The translations under genes were made by a program, and so were the position numbers. A stretch of DNA of 64,000 nucleotides from an uncultured Opitutales bacterium (GTDB lineage: Bacteria; Verrucomicrobiota; Verrucomicrobiia; Opitutales; Seribacteraceae), in the NCBI GenBank assembly GCA_943787575.1, contig CALSMY010000007.1:62001-126000 (forward strand). The letters are read 5' to 3'. Within the stretch, counting starts at the first letter, position 1. Each line of letters starts with the position of its first letter. Shown here piece after piece: positions 46,499 to 55,443 of this stretch. A model generated the notes under the pieces. It had not been told where the DNA came from. It ran no database searches and worked only from the letters and a program-made list of their open reading frames with translations.

Positions 46499-48217
46499 AT
46501 GATTAAATCAACGATCAGTCTTATTTTACTCTTCTTCGGAATAATCCCCGCTCTTGCTCAAGTACAAGAACGTATTCCTTTCTATGAAGATTTTATCGAA
46601 GGTGGAGACCTCAGTGGCTACCTTGAATTAGCTCATGATTTTTTAGACGAAAAACCGGATTCGAAAGAAGCTCCGCGGGTTGCCCTGGATTTGATCATGA
46701 TGGGTAAGGCCGCCGAGAATCTAAAGTCGGTGGTTCGAGGTACCGACCTTTTGCTGTTTAAGTATTTAGGAACACTTCCAAGCCTTCATTTTATTAGCTC
46801 CTTTGACAAGGGATCACCAAGATTAACCCAGCTCCTGAAAGTCAAGGTTGCTGAAGCAGATTTAAGCCAAAAGGAATTTGCACGATCCTTTGCCGATGCC
46901 ATCGTACTGCTTGCCCGTATTCACGGCCCTGAGTTAATGGCCGATCCTTCGTTGCTCCTTCGTACCTACCTAGTCGTAAAAATGTCTGATAACTCCCAAC
47001 TATTGGAAAGCCTAGAAAAAGCCCTTGATGTCACGGAAGAGAAAAATAAAGATATTGGAACTTTGGTGGCAATTTGCCGTTCTGAGAATGCTCCCATGGA
47101 AAAAATTACTCGTCTTCGACAAGTTAGCCATCCCGAAGCTCAGTTTTGCATCAAATACTTCACTCACCGACTCACAAATGAAGAAAAAAAATCCAAAGTC
47201 TTTTTAGAGTCTACGATTCAATCGGCCCTTTTTGGAGTAAGTCCCAAAGCTGATCTTGCCTTAACCTATCTATCCAATTTACCAAACGATCTTTCAACCT
47301 CTCCCAAGTATCAAGTTTACACCGCCTTTGCTCATCTGCTTAGGGCTAACCAAGAAAGTGCAATTGCCCTGCTCAAGACCCTGGGTGAATCCAATCCTAA
47401 TTCCTCAGATTCTTGGATAGAAACCGCCCGATCTTTAAGCGATGGTACCGAGTTTGGAGAAAGTCGAAAAGCTCTCTTCCTTGAACAACTTGAAAAACTG
47501 TACGAGCATTGGCAAAAGGATGCAGATGCTTTTGTGATTGAAGGTGCATGGATACATCCCGATGAGAAACAGATTTTAAATTTTCAAATCGGAATAGATA
47601 AAAAGAAAGAAATGGTAGTGCTTCATTTTCAGCAAAATGAAAAACCATTCTTTTCTTATCAAGTTTCTCCAAACGGTAGCCAAATATTCACCTCATCAGG
47701 AAAAAATATATCTTTCACCACCGGCGGAGCCTATCCCCTGCCAAAAATTGAAATCATTAGGGACTCCGACACAGGTTCTTTTAATTATTCTTTCAATTTA
47801 AATTTTGGTCGAAAATTTGAAGATTTTATTAAGCAAGCCAATGAAAACTTGAAAGTTTCATACCTAGGTACCTCGAAGGGCAGAGAAGTTTTATTAACCC
47901 ACGCTCTCGAGCAAAAAGGAATATGGTTTTCACCACCCGCTTCTTCAGACCGCGGAACCGTCTTTACCCTTAACCAAATTGATCCAACAGCCTCATCCAA
48001 GGTTTACAAAACTGAAATAGCTGGGAGTGGCGAGTTGGTTTATTTAGAATTTGGAAAACTTAGAATTAATAATTTTTCTCAGGGACCAGTCGAATTATTG
48101 AAGAGCCTCCCAGACTGGCCTGTATCTGAACCCAAGAAGAGCGAGGGTGATTTAGAATTATCTATTTTGATTGAGGCAATCGGGGAATTAATGCAATCCA
48201 CCAGTTCTAAGCAATAA
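46499..48217 (+). CDS. Hypothetical secreted helical-repeat protein
   Basis: 572 residues with a signal peptide (M-I-K-S-T-I-S-L-I-L-L-F-F-G-I-I-P-A-L-A-Q). Residues about 30-340 are helical and repeat-like (alpha-solenoid look, for example Y-L-E-L-A-H-D-F-L-D-E-K-P and L-A-L-T-Y-L-S-N-L-P), followed by a beta-rich region to about 540. No named family seen. It starts 33 bp after hemL and may belong to the same transcript. Confidence 0.68.
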   Translation: MIKSTISLILLFFGIIPALAQVQERIPFYEDFIEGGDLSGYLELAHDFLDEKPDSKEAPRVALDLIMMGKAAENLKSVVRGTDLLLFKYLGTLPSLHFISSFDKGSPRLTQLLKVKVAEADLSQKEFARSFADAIVLLARIHGPELMADPSLLLRTYLVVKMSDNSQLLESLEKALDVTEEKNKDIGTLVAICRSENAPMEKITRLRQVSHPEAQFCIKYFTHRLTNEEKKSKVFLESTIQSALFGVSPKADLALTYLSNLPNDLSTSPKYQVYTAFAHLLRANQESAIALLKTLGESNPNSSDSWIETARSLSDGTEFGESRKALFLEQLEKLYEHWQKDADAFVIEGAWIHPDEKQILNFQIGIDKKKEMVVLHFQQNEKPFFSYQVSPNGSQIFTSSGKNISFTTGGAYPLPKIEIIRDSDTGSFNYSFNLNFGRKFEDFIKQANENLKVSYLGTSKGREVLLTHALEQKGIWFSPPASSDRGTVFTLNQIDPTASSKVYKTEIAGSGELVYLEFGKLRINNFSQGPVELLKSLPDWPVSEPKKSEGDLELSILIEAIGELMQSTSSKQ

Positions 48218-48274
48218 TACCTTATAATACCCTAACGCGTTCCTCCCATGGAAACGAATTTGAATTAAATTGAA

Positions 48275-48805
48275 TTAAAGCGAAGGGCCTCTAAGCGATT
48301 GTTCAAGTTGCTGTTGGAACTCCATAACATCCTGATCACTTGGTTTGTAATCTGGGGATCCACCAGTCATAGCAAGTCTACCAAACTGATCAACCGACCA
48401 TTTCTTGGATTCTCCATCCGAAAAGACTACGCTACCACTAGCCATAGCTCCAGGGGGAGTTACCGCATCTACCTCAACCTGTACACCACCACCACCAAGT
48501 GATTGATCATCTAATGATGGGGTATCAGAAACAGATTCATCAGCTTTAGGTGGAACCGGTTTTTCAGGATCCACCAGGGTTAAATCTAGATCATCAACAA
48601 GAAAGCGTACATCCATGTAGGTTAAGACCATGCCGAAATCGGTGTTAATCTTTTTTTGGACATCTGAAAGCCCCATACCCTCTGCCACCCATTTGGCAAT
48701 TTCGAGTTTCTGCTCTTGATTTGGTTCAGAGGATTTGACCGCTTGGTTATCAACGCCCGAAGAAAAATTTCCCTCGGAGGAGTCTGTAGTGTTATGTTCG
48801 TTCAT
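48275..48805 (-). CDS. Hypothetical acidic protein next to dnaA
   Basis: 176 residues, soluble. The N-terminal part holds a small helical domain, I-A-K-W-V-A-E-G-M-G-L-S-D-V-Q-K-K-I. A Pro/Gly-rich middle carries a G-G-G-G-V run, and a short domain S-V-V-F-S-D-G-E-S-K-K-W-S-V-D-Q-F-G-R-L follows. I recall similar small proteins in Verrucomicrobia genomes but no function. It lies 63 bp downstream of dnaA on the same strand. Confidence 0.65.
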   Translation of the reverse strand: MNEHNTTDSSEGNFSSGVDNQAVKSSEPNQEQKLEIAKWVAEGMGLSDVQKKINTDFGMVLTYMDVRFLVDDLDLTLVDPEKPVPPKADESVSDTPSLDDQSLGGGGVQVEVDAVTPPGAMASGSVVFSDGESKKWSVDQFGRLAMTGGSPDYKPSDQDVMEFQQQLEQSLRGPSL

Positions 48806-48868
48806 GGTAAACGAATGAATTAGAAGAATCCAAGCAATTGTTCAAGCTTGGAAGCTAAATAAAGGCGA

Positions 48869-50254
48869 TCAAGACATCGACTGGGACAATTGCTCGTTTA
48901 GCAACTCAACTGCAGTTTTGATTGATGTATCTTGATCCATCATATTCTCAACAGTTTTGCACGCATGAATCACGGTTCCATGATCACGACCACCAAATGC
49001 TCCTCCAATCTCTTGTAAGGAATGTTCTGTAAGAATACGGGAAAGGTACATTGCTACTTGCCTCGGAAAAGCTATGTTTGCAGGGCGCCTACGTGAAAGC
49101 ATGTCTGCCATTCTTAAATGGTAGTAATCCACCACTTTTTTCTGGATTGTCTCGATGGTGATTCGGCTAAGATTTTCCTCACGAAGAATGTCCCGGAGTA
49201 AACGCTGAATCGTTTCCAAATCCGCTTTTTTTCGAGTTAATCCAACATAGCCTGCTACTCGGGTTAATGCACCTTCCATGCGGCGCACATTCCGGGAAAT
49301 ATTTTTGGCTAAAAACTCAAGAATTTCAGGTTCGATCGAGATGCCCATGGCATCAGCCTTGCGGGTTAAGATAGCAACACGGGTTTCCCAGTCAGGTGGT
49401 TGAATATCTGCAACCAGCCCCCATTGAAAACGGGAAAGCAACCGGCTTTCAATTTTGTCAATTTCTCCCGCAGGTCGGTCGCTAGTTAAAAAGACTTGTC
49501 TTTGCGATTCATAGATCTCGTTAAAAGTGTGAAAGAATTCTTCCTGTATACGTTCCTTACCAGCTAAAAATTGAACATCGTCAATCATCAGGTAATCAAC
49601 ACTGCGATAGCGGGAACGGAACTTGGTAAGTGAATTTTCTTGGATGGCCCGGATGAACTCATTGGTAAACCTTTCACAGGATACATAGGCGATGCGGCAT
49701 GCCGGGTTACGGTTTAATGCTTGGTGAGCTACCGCATGCATTAAATGTGTCTTCCCCAAACCAGTATCACCGTAGAGAAACAACGGATTATAGGCATGAG
49801 CTGGGGCATTAGAGACTGCCACGCACGCTGCATGGGCAAGTTCACTCCCTGCACCCACAATAAAATTAGAAAAAGTATTTTTGGGATTAATTCCCAAAGA
49901 GCGACCGTGCAAAGATGGTCCAGTTGTCCTGCTTGACTTGGTTTGCGCTGGTTTCTTAAGACGATTGGTGAGCGAGTCCTGCTGTGAATCATCTTCGTAA
50001 CAACCAAGTAATTCAACGGAGTAAGGATAACCAACCAAGCGGTCGGCCTCTTGCCTGATCACATCAAGGTAGTTGTCCCGTATCCAAATTGCAGAAAACT
50101 CGTTTGGAGTTAATAATTCGCAACCATCTTCGTCCATGTGTCCGACGCGGATGTTGTCAAACCACACGCGGAAAGTATCGGCAGGAATAACCTCGAGAAG
50201 GTTTTCACGCAACGAACTCCAAAAGGTTTCAGGAGTGGCGGTTAATTGTGTCAT
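48869..50254 (-). CDS. dnaA: Chromosomal replication initiator protein DnaA
   Basis: Initiates chromosome replication. N-terminal domain I begins F-W-S-S-L-R-E-N-L-L. The AAA+ Walker A is G-D-T-G-L-G-K-T-H-L (about residues 158-167) and Walker B is M-I-D-D-V-Q-F-L. The DnaA-box-binding helix region at the C-terminus is G-G-R-D-H-G-T-V-I-H-A-C. 461 residues. The flanking 430 bp upstream hold two perfect DnaA boxes, so autoregulation or origin activity is likely. Confidence 0.98.
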   Translation of the reverse strand: MTQLTATPETFWSSLRENLLEVIPADTFRVWFDNIRVGHMDEDGCELLTPNEFSAIWIRDNYLDVIRQEADRLVGYPYSVELLGCYEDDSQQDSLTNRLKKPAQTKSSRTTGPSLHGRSLGINPKNTFSNFIVGAGSELAHAACVAVSNAPAHAYNPLFLYGDTGLGKTHLMHAVAHQALNRNPACRIAYVSCERFTNEFIRAIQENSLTKFRSRYRSVDYLMIDDVQFLAGKERIQEEFFHTFNEIYESQRQVFLTSDRPAGEIDKIESRLLSRFQWGLVADIQPPDWETRVAILTRKADAMGISIEPEILEFLAKNISRNVRRMEGALTRVAGYVGLTRKKADLETIQRLLRDILREENLSRITIETIQKKVVDYYHLRMADMLSRRRPANIAFPRQVAMYLSRILTEHSLQEIGGAFGGRDHGTVIHACKTVENMMDQDTSIKTAVELLNEQLSQSMS

Positions 50255-50272
50255 AGGGTGGTAGAGTTGAAA

Positions 50273-50281
50273 TTATTCACA
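50273..50281 (+). promoter_or_regulatory. DnaA box
   Basis: Perfect consensus TTATTCACA, 19 bp upstream of the dnaA start codon. May serve origin function or repress dnaA. Confidence 0.6.
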
Positions 50282-50554
50282 GGGATTGCGAAGGGGTTAA
50301 AACCTGCTGATAATGAAGAGTTTCTGAAAATGATAAGTTTGAAAATAAGTTCATAATCAAAAAAACAAATGAGGGGATAATAAAACGAATTCAAGCTATA
50401 AGTAATTGGCTATCAGTATTTAATGAAATAAATCAAGGCAATCAATATAGGATTAAGGTGGTTAAGGGTAGAAAAGGGTGTAGAGACTTTTTGAAGTACT
50501 TTTACAACTTAACCAAGAAAAAAAAGCTTCTGACAACTTTAACTTTCTCACAAG

Positions 50555-50563
50555 TTATTCACA
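50555..50563 (+). promoter_or_regulatory. DnaA box
   Basis: Perfect consensus TTATTCACA, same direction as the box near dnaA and 282 bp from it. Lies in the gap before hprK. Confidence 0.6.
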
Positions 50564-50684
50564 TCACCATGAAAGTAAGTTTTTGAAGATTTTGGGGTTG
50601 CAAAAATAAAAAAACATACCTGCTTCGTAAGCCATTTAAAATTAAGGTATTTAGAAAAATCCAGTGTCTTAAATTAATTCAAAA

Positions 50685-51650
50685 TTAATGCTCCTGTTTC
50701 ATTTTTTGAATTAATTTTTGATTAAAATCATCTGCAGAATCATGACCGAGTTGTCTTGCTGCCTGAACCATGGCCGCAACCTCAACGAGGCGAGCCATAT
50801 CTCTTCCAGTACGTAAAGGAATTTCCATATGCGGAACCTCGGCACCGAGGATATCAAATGTTTTACGGTCTAAACCTGTTCGGTCAATCTCTTCATCCTT
50901 GAGGTCTTCAGTAAAGGTGACCACAAGTTCTATCTTTTTTTCAATACGCACAAAACGTATGCCAAAGAGTTCTTCTACATTAATAATGCCTATTCCTCTG
51001 CATTCCATAAAACCTCGACTCATTTCATCTCCAAATCCAACTGGAGTATGATCGCTGAGTAACTTCACACGAACCATATCGTCCGCGACCAGGCTATGCC
51101 CTCGCTCTAAGAGGGCAAGTGCAGCCTCACTTTTACCTGCGCCGCTTTCTCCTCTCACCAAGGTGCCGATTCCTCGAATATCAAGAAGTGTACCATGAAC
51201 AGTGGTTCTCGGTGCGAACCTTTCCTCAAGCAATACAGTAACCTCAGTTGTAAAAGCTTTTGACGCTAATGTCGTGCGAAAAACGGGAACTCCAACTCGC
51301 TCAAAAACCTCTATCATTTCTGGAGTTGGTGCCAGGTTTCTCGAGATTACAACACAAGGTACACGCTTGGTTGCCATTTTTTCCAGAACTTGAATACGGT
51401 GCTCCTTTTTTTGTTCACGCAGAAAGCCCATCTCCCCTGCCCCGAAGAGTTGAATACGTTTATTGGCAAAGTATTTAAAGTATCCCGTAACAGCCAATGC
51501 AGGCCGATTTAAGCTTCTTTCACGAATGGTACTTCTGGATAAAGTTTTACGAGAAGTCACCAACCTTAACAGTAAACGCTCGGCAAATGAATCGTAGAAA
51601 TCACGAACGGAAATACTTTCGACATACTCGGGTAAGGAAATTGATTTCAT
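50685..51650 (-). CDS. hprK: HPr kinase/phosphorylase
   Basis: Phosphorylates and dephosphorylates HPr at Ser46 in carbon regulation. The C-terminal domain carries the Walker A V-R-G-E-S-G-A-G-K-S-E-A, plus E-C-R-G-I-G-I-I-N-V and the D-R-T-G-L-D region. 321 residues, normal. It follows lptB by 21 bp in a leftward operon. Presence implies an HPr protein elsewhere even without a full PTS. Confidence 0.95.
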   Translation of the reverse strand: MKSISLPEYVESISVRDFYDSFAERLLLRLVTSRKTLSRSTIRERSLNRPALAVTGYFKYFANKRIQLFGAGEMGFLREQKKEHRIQVLEKMATKRVPCVVISRNLAPTPEMIEVFERVGVPVFRTTLASKAFTTEVTVLLEERFAPRTTVHGTLLDIRGIGTLVRGESGAGKSEAALALLERGHSLVADDMVRVKLLSDHTPVGFGDEMSRGFMECRGIGIINVEELFGIRFVRIEKKIELVVTFTEDLKDEEIDRTGLDRKTFDILGAEVPHMEIPLRTGRDMARLVEVAAMVQAARQLGHDSADDFNQKLIQKMKQEH

Positions 51651-51671
51651 AAGAGTTTAGGGATTATTTTT

Positions 51672-52418
51672 TTATGCCTCAAAGTCGTGGCCTAAATATT
51701 TTTCTCTGGTCTCAGCATCCGAAAGAAGAAAATCGGCAGTTCCTTGCGTTAGCACTTTTCCTTCGTAGAGAAGATAGGCTCGGTCAACCACTCTGAGGGT
51801 TTCCCTAACATTGTGGTCCGTTAAAAAAATACCTATCCCTGAATCCCTCAGTTGCCTAATAATTGCCATAACCTCACTGACGCTTATTGGGTCTACCCCG
51901 CTAAATGGCTCGTCCAGCATAAGAAACTTAGGTTCCAACACAAGTGCACGGGTGATCTCTAGTCTACGACGCTCTCCCCCGCTTAAGGTATAAGCTTTTT
52001 GATGGGAAAGGCTTGTTAGCCTTAATTCGTCCAACCTTTTTTCCACCATTTCATTTTCCTTAACCTTTGTAAGGCTCAAAGTCTCCGCGATACAACGGAC
52101 ATTTTGCTCCACGGTAAGTTTACGAAACACAGAAGACTCCTGCGGTAAGTAGACCAGTCCCTGCCGAGCTCTTTTGTAGGCCGGTAATGAGGTTAGTATT
52201 TGATCATTTAAACTAACCGAACCGGAAGTTGGAGAAACAAAACCTGCAACCATAGAGAAGGTAGTTGTCTTTCCTGCCCCGTTAGGTCCAAGCAACCCAA
52301 CAACCTCTCCACCTTTAGCTTCTAAAGAAACGCCCTTTACCACTTCCCTTCTGCCATAGACTTTTTTCAAGTCATCGGTTTTCAGGCAGGGAACCTCTTC
52401 GTCAGATAAATTACTCAT
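51672..52418 (-). CDS. lptB: LPS export ABC transporter ATP-binding protein LptB
   Basis: ATPase powering lipopolysaccharide transport to the outer membrane. The Walker A is L-L-G-P-N-G-A-G-K-T-T-T, the ABC signature is L-S-G-G-E-R-R-R-L-E-I-T-R-A-L, and Walker B is F-L-M-L-D-E-P-F-S-G-V-D-P. G-E-R-R-R and F-S-G-V-D-P are typical of LptB. 248 residues. It is 30 bp downstream of an LptA/C-like gene, the usual context. Confidence 0.95.
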   Translation of the reverse strand: MSNLSDEEVPCLKTDDLKKVYGRREVVKGVSLEAKGGEVVGLLGPNGAGKTTTFSMVAGFVSPTSGSVSLNDQILTSLPAYKRARQGLVYLPQESSVFRKLTVEQNVRCIAETLSLTKVKENEMVEKRLDELRLTSLSHQKAYTLSGGERRRLEITRALVLEPKFLMLDEPFSGVDPISVSEVMAIIRQLRDSGIGIFLTDHNVRETLRVVDRAYLLYEGKVLTQGTADFLLSDAETREKYLGHDFEA

Positions 52419-52448
52419 TCAGGTATATAAGTTTTCGAATCCATCGAA

Positions 52449-53459
52449 TTACTTGGTCGGATTTGTTTTGTTCAAAGCAGGTAAGAGCAATTTTGACCTG
52501 CCTTGATTTCCTCCGATAACCTCTGCACGCCCGTCCTCCTCGAGCAAAATGATATGCTCACCTATAGCTACACCCCATTTTTGATGGGAGACTTTAGCAT
52601 TTCCATGCAGGTTGACTTGTCCGCTTTGCTCGGACCATTTCAATTCATCAGCTGAACTTTTTCTCAAAGGCTGATTAAGTTTAACTTTTCCAAGGGCGTG
52701 TATTTTAGAAATTCTCCCAAATAAATTCGTGCTGCTATTACCATCAGAACCAAGGAACAATTCTGCCCAGTCGCAAGAAATAGTGGATACTTGAGGGTCA
52801 CTGCCATTGGATTCCATGTCTTGCATTTCAATAAACACATCTGTCTGCAAAAGAAACCTTCTCCTGCCATCACCCAAGTCAAATATGTCTATTTTCTCCC
52901 CATAAGCAGTAGTGGGAAAATCTTTTGAAAGGTTGGGCAAATCCATAGAATGTTTGTCATCTGGAATAGAAGTGGACTTACCTTTTGGGGAGCGCTTGTT
53001 CACTCCTTCGTCTGACACCCCAACAAATCCAGCATTTACTTGAGATTCAAAACCTATTTTGCCCTGCTCGGAAAAAGCCAAACAATTCCTCGCATCTGTG
53101 ATATTTTCTTCAAATGTCCACGGCCTGCCAACGGCCTCGAAACCGTCTCCTTCAATAAACAAATGCTCTCCCCCTTTTGCCAAACCTTGTCCAAGGTTAA
53201 AAAATCCAGTATTTGAATTAGCAATGGTTGCTGGCCTTTGGTCTTCTAAAATAAACATTTTCGGATTCTGTGCAGAATAAATACCCTCATCTAATTTATC
53301 CACTTCATCAGCATGTAATTCCCAATTTATTCTTCCCGCTTGGTTGTATGTAGGAATGCGAACTTCAAAAAAACCGTTAGAAGATGAATTACTATCAAGA
53401 CCATTTAAATAACTGAACAGAAGAAGAAACAGGGGCAGAACATTAAATTTATAAATCAC
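52449..53459 (-). CDS. LptA/LptC-like periplasmic LPS transport protein
   Basis: 336 residues with an N-terminal signal or anchor (L-P-L-F-L-L-L-F-S-Y-L). The rest is beta-strand rich with OstA-like strands: V-R-I-P-T-Y-N-Q-A-G-R-I-N-W-E-L-H-A-D-E, then near the C-terminus W-S-E-Q-S-G-Q-V-N-L-H-G-N-A-K-V-S. Position directly upstream of lptB supports a role in the LPS bridge. LptA versus LptC cannot be decided. Confidence 0.72.
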   Translation of the reverse strand: MIYKFNVLPLFLLLFSYLNGLDSNSSSNGFFEVRIPTYNQAGRINWELHADEVDKLDEGIYSAQNPKMFILEDQRPATIANSNTGFFNLGQGLAKGGEHLFIEGDGFEAVGRPWTFEENITDARNCLAFSEQGKIGFESQVNAGFVGVSDEGVNKRSPKGKSTSIPDDKHSMDLPNLSKDFPTTAYGEKIDIFDLGDGRRRFLLQTDVFIEMQDMESNGSDPQVSTISCDWAELFLGSDGNSSTNLFGRISKIHALGKVKLNQPLRKSSADELKWSEQSGQVNLHGNAKVSHQKWGVAIGEHIILLEEDGRAEVIGGNQGRSKLLLPALNKTNPTK

Positions 53460-53500
53460 AATAGCTAAAACTTAAGCACAAGACATGCGGTGGTTTTTAA

Positions 53501-54091
53501 TCACGGGGCATCCGATACTGGAATATTAGATGCATTTGTATCTGAGGTACGAGTATGTGGACGAAAGCGTAAAACCGTGCCGTTTATACAATATCTTTTG
53601 TCTGTTGGCGTATCGAATCCCTCTCCTGAAAAAACATGACCAAGGTGGCCGTCACAAACTGCACAAAGAACTTCGGTTCTGGCATATCCAAGCAAATAAT
53701 CAACCGTGGTTTTTACATTCTCAACTTTAGAAGGGTCAAAGAAGGAAGGCCAACCACAATGAGAATCAAATTTTTCATTAGATGAGAAAAGCTCGGTATC
53801 ACAACCGATGCAAAAGTAAACCCCCTCACCCTGCTCCTTAAATTCCTTGTAAATATTCCCATTTGGACGTTCCGTACCGGCCTTGCGTAAAATTCGATAT
53901 TGCTCAGCAGTTAACTGTTCCCTCCATTCTTCTTCCGTTTTTTCTATCATCGTCAGAGTTTCTTTTTTTTCATGTTTATCCGCAACCTTGGGAGATTGCT
54001 TAGCCCATAAATAAATAGCTGAGAATAAAGATACACAAATAAACATTGAAGAAAAGAGTCTCCTCCCAAGAGTTCTTTTTGCTTCTGTCAT
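53501..54091 (-). CDS. msrB: Peptide-methionine (R)-S-oxide reductase MsrB, membrane-anchored
   Basis: Repairs oxidised methionine in proteins. Zinc-site CxxC pairs are F-C-I-G-C-D-T-E-L-F and C-A-V-C-D-G-H-L-G-H-V-F; the substrate region is S-H-C-G-W-P-S-F-F-D; the catalytic Cys is in R-Y-C-I-N-G. An extra N-terminal membrane segment (about residues 13-30) suggests a periplasmic form. 196 residues. It lies between the lptA/C-like and pilT-like genes. Confidence 0.95.
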   Translation of the reverse strand: MTEAKRTLGRRLFSSMFICVSLFSAIYLWAKQSPKVADKHEKKETLTMIEKTEEEWREQLTAEQYRILRKAGTERPNGNIYKEFKEQGEGVYFCIGCDTELFSSNEKFDSHCGWPSFFDPSKVENVKTTVDYLLGYARTEVLCAVCDGHLGHVFSGEGFDTPTDKRYCINGTVLRFRPHTRTSDTNASNIPVSDAP

Positions 54092-54160
54092 TCTATAGAT
54101 CCAAGATTTATGTGCTTAGGTTTTAAACTCGCTTGAAAACCTTGGGTAGAAAACCATGGA

Positions 54161-55339
54161 TTAAACTCCTTCACCCAACCGCTCTGCGAGGCTCGCATCG
54201 TTAGCATAAGAAATAGCTGATTCCCGGCTTATGATGTTGTGCTGATGCAGGAATAAAAGGTGTTGTTCCATTGTGAGCATACCTTCTTTAGATTGGGTCT
54301 CCATCGCAGAATAAACCTGTTGCCAATTTCCGGTTCTAATTAAATTTCCAATGGCAGGTACATTTTTCAAAACTTCCATAACAAGGATACGACCATCAGA
54401 ATCCTCCCGAGGAACTAACTTTTGACTCAGAACATAAGAGAGGCTGAACGATAATTGAAGGCAGATAAATTTGGATTGTTCGGCAGGGAACATATCTACA
54501 ATGCGGCTCAAGGCCCCTTTCGCGTCACGGGTGTGAAGAGTTGAAAAAACGAGGTGACCTGTTTCGGCTGCACTTAAAGCTAGTGTGGCAGTTTCTGTGT
54601 CTCTTATCTCGCCCACAAAAATTACATCAGGATTTTCACGCAATGCACTTTTTAAACCAGCAGAAAAGCTTGGTACATCCTGGCCAACCTGCCTTTGTGA
54701 AACCATAGAGCTTTCATTTTTAAAGATAAACTCAACTGGATCCTCGAGGGTTATAATTCGAGATTTCCGCGTACGGTTAACATGATTAATCAAAGAAGAA
54801 ATGGTGGTGGACTTCCCACTCCCGGTGACTCCAGTTACTAAAACAAGTCCTCTTTTAAGCTTAGTAATTTCTTTCCAAATCATTTCTGAAGGTAATCCGA
54901 CTTCTTCAATTGAAGGAATTGAAGAGGAAAGCACCCGCATGACATATGCCAATCCATCCCGGTCCCTGAACACATTTAAACGGAAATTAACCCCCTGCTC
55001 TTCCCACTCAAATGCAGTATCAACATCCTGAGGTTGATCTGGGTCAGTAACTTGGGCAATTTGCTTTTCATTTAAGAGAATGCTCAACATGTGAAGCATG
55101 GCCTCTTCATTTACAGGGGTACCCCTATCAACGGCTATTAGCTCATCATCTGTACGAAAACTAATAGGCATGCCAATTTTAACATGCATATCTGAGATTC
55201 GGTGAAAGTTCCCGCTCTTTTTGGCAGGATCAACAAAAAGTTCGAGTATCTCCGTATAATTTAAACGCTCAAGACCTACCCGATAAAAGGGGACCGCCAT
55301 CTTTTCGTCATTACTCATAAAATTATAATGTTCATACAA
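54161..55339 (-). CDS. PilT/PilU-like type IV pilus retraction ATPase
   Basis: Secretion ATPase of the GspE/PilT superfamily. The Walker A is V-T-G-V-T-G-S-G-K-S-T-T, the Asp box is L-E-D-P-V-E-F-I-F, Walker B is V-G-E-I-R-D-T-E-T and the His box is G-H-L-V-F-S-T-L-H-T. 392 residues; longer than classic PilT (about 345), near PilU. The start may instead be the ATG at 55318. No other pilus genes are adjacent. Confidence 0.88.
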   Translation of the reverse strand: MYEHYNFMSNDEKMAVPFYRVGLERLNYTEILELFVDPAKKSGNFHRISDMHVKIGMPISFRTDDELIAVDRGTPVNEEAMLHMLSILLNEKQIAQVTDPDQPQDVDTAFEWEEQGVNFRLNVFRDRDGLAYVMRVLSSSIPSIEEVGLPSEMIWKEITKLKRGLVLVTGVTGSGKSTTISSLINHVNRTRKSRIITLEDPVEFIFKNESSMVSQRQVGQDVPSFSAGLKSALRENPDVIFVGEIRDTETATLALSAAETGHLVFSTLHTRDAKGALSRIVDMFPAEQSKFICLQLSFSLSYVLSQKLVPREDSDGRILVMEVLKNVPAIGNLIRTGNWQQVYSAMETQSKEGMLTMEQHLLFLHQHNIISRESAISYANDASLAERLGEGV

Positions 55340-55443
55340 ACTCTAATCTTCAAGCTAACAACTTAAAGAAATTTCAGGAGAAAATTAAGAAATAGAAATT
55401 TACGTTGCCAAAAACCTCATTACGTAAAAAAAAAAGACACCCT

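Larger units (their letters stand above)
50255..50684. other. AT-rich intergenic region, candidate oriC
   Basis: 430 bp between dnaA and hprK with no plausible gene. It is AT-rich, has A- and T-runs, and contains two perfect DnaA boxes TTATTCACA at 50273-50281 and 50555-50563, in the same orientation. An A-rich tract (TGCAAAAATAAAAAAACA, about 50598-50615) lies beside the second box and could be an unwinding element. Both flanking genes point left, so no strand switch marks the site. Confidence 0.5.
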
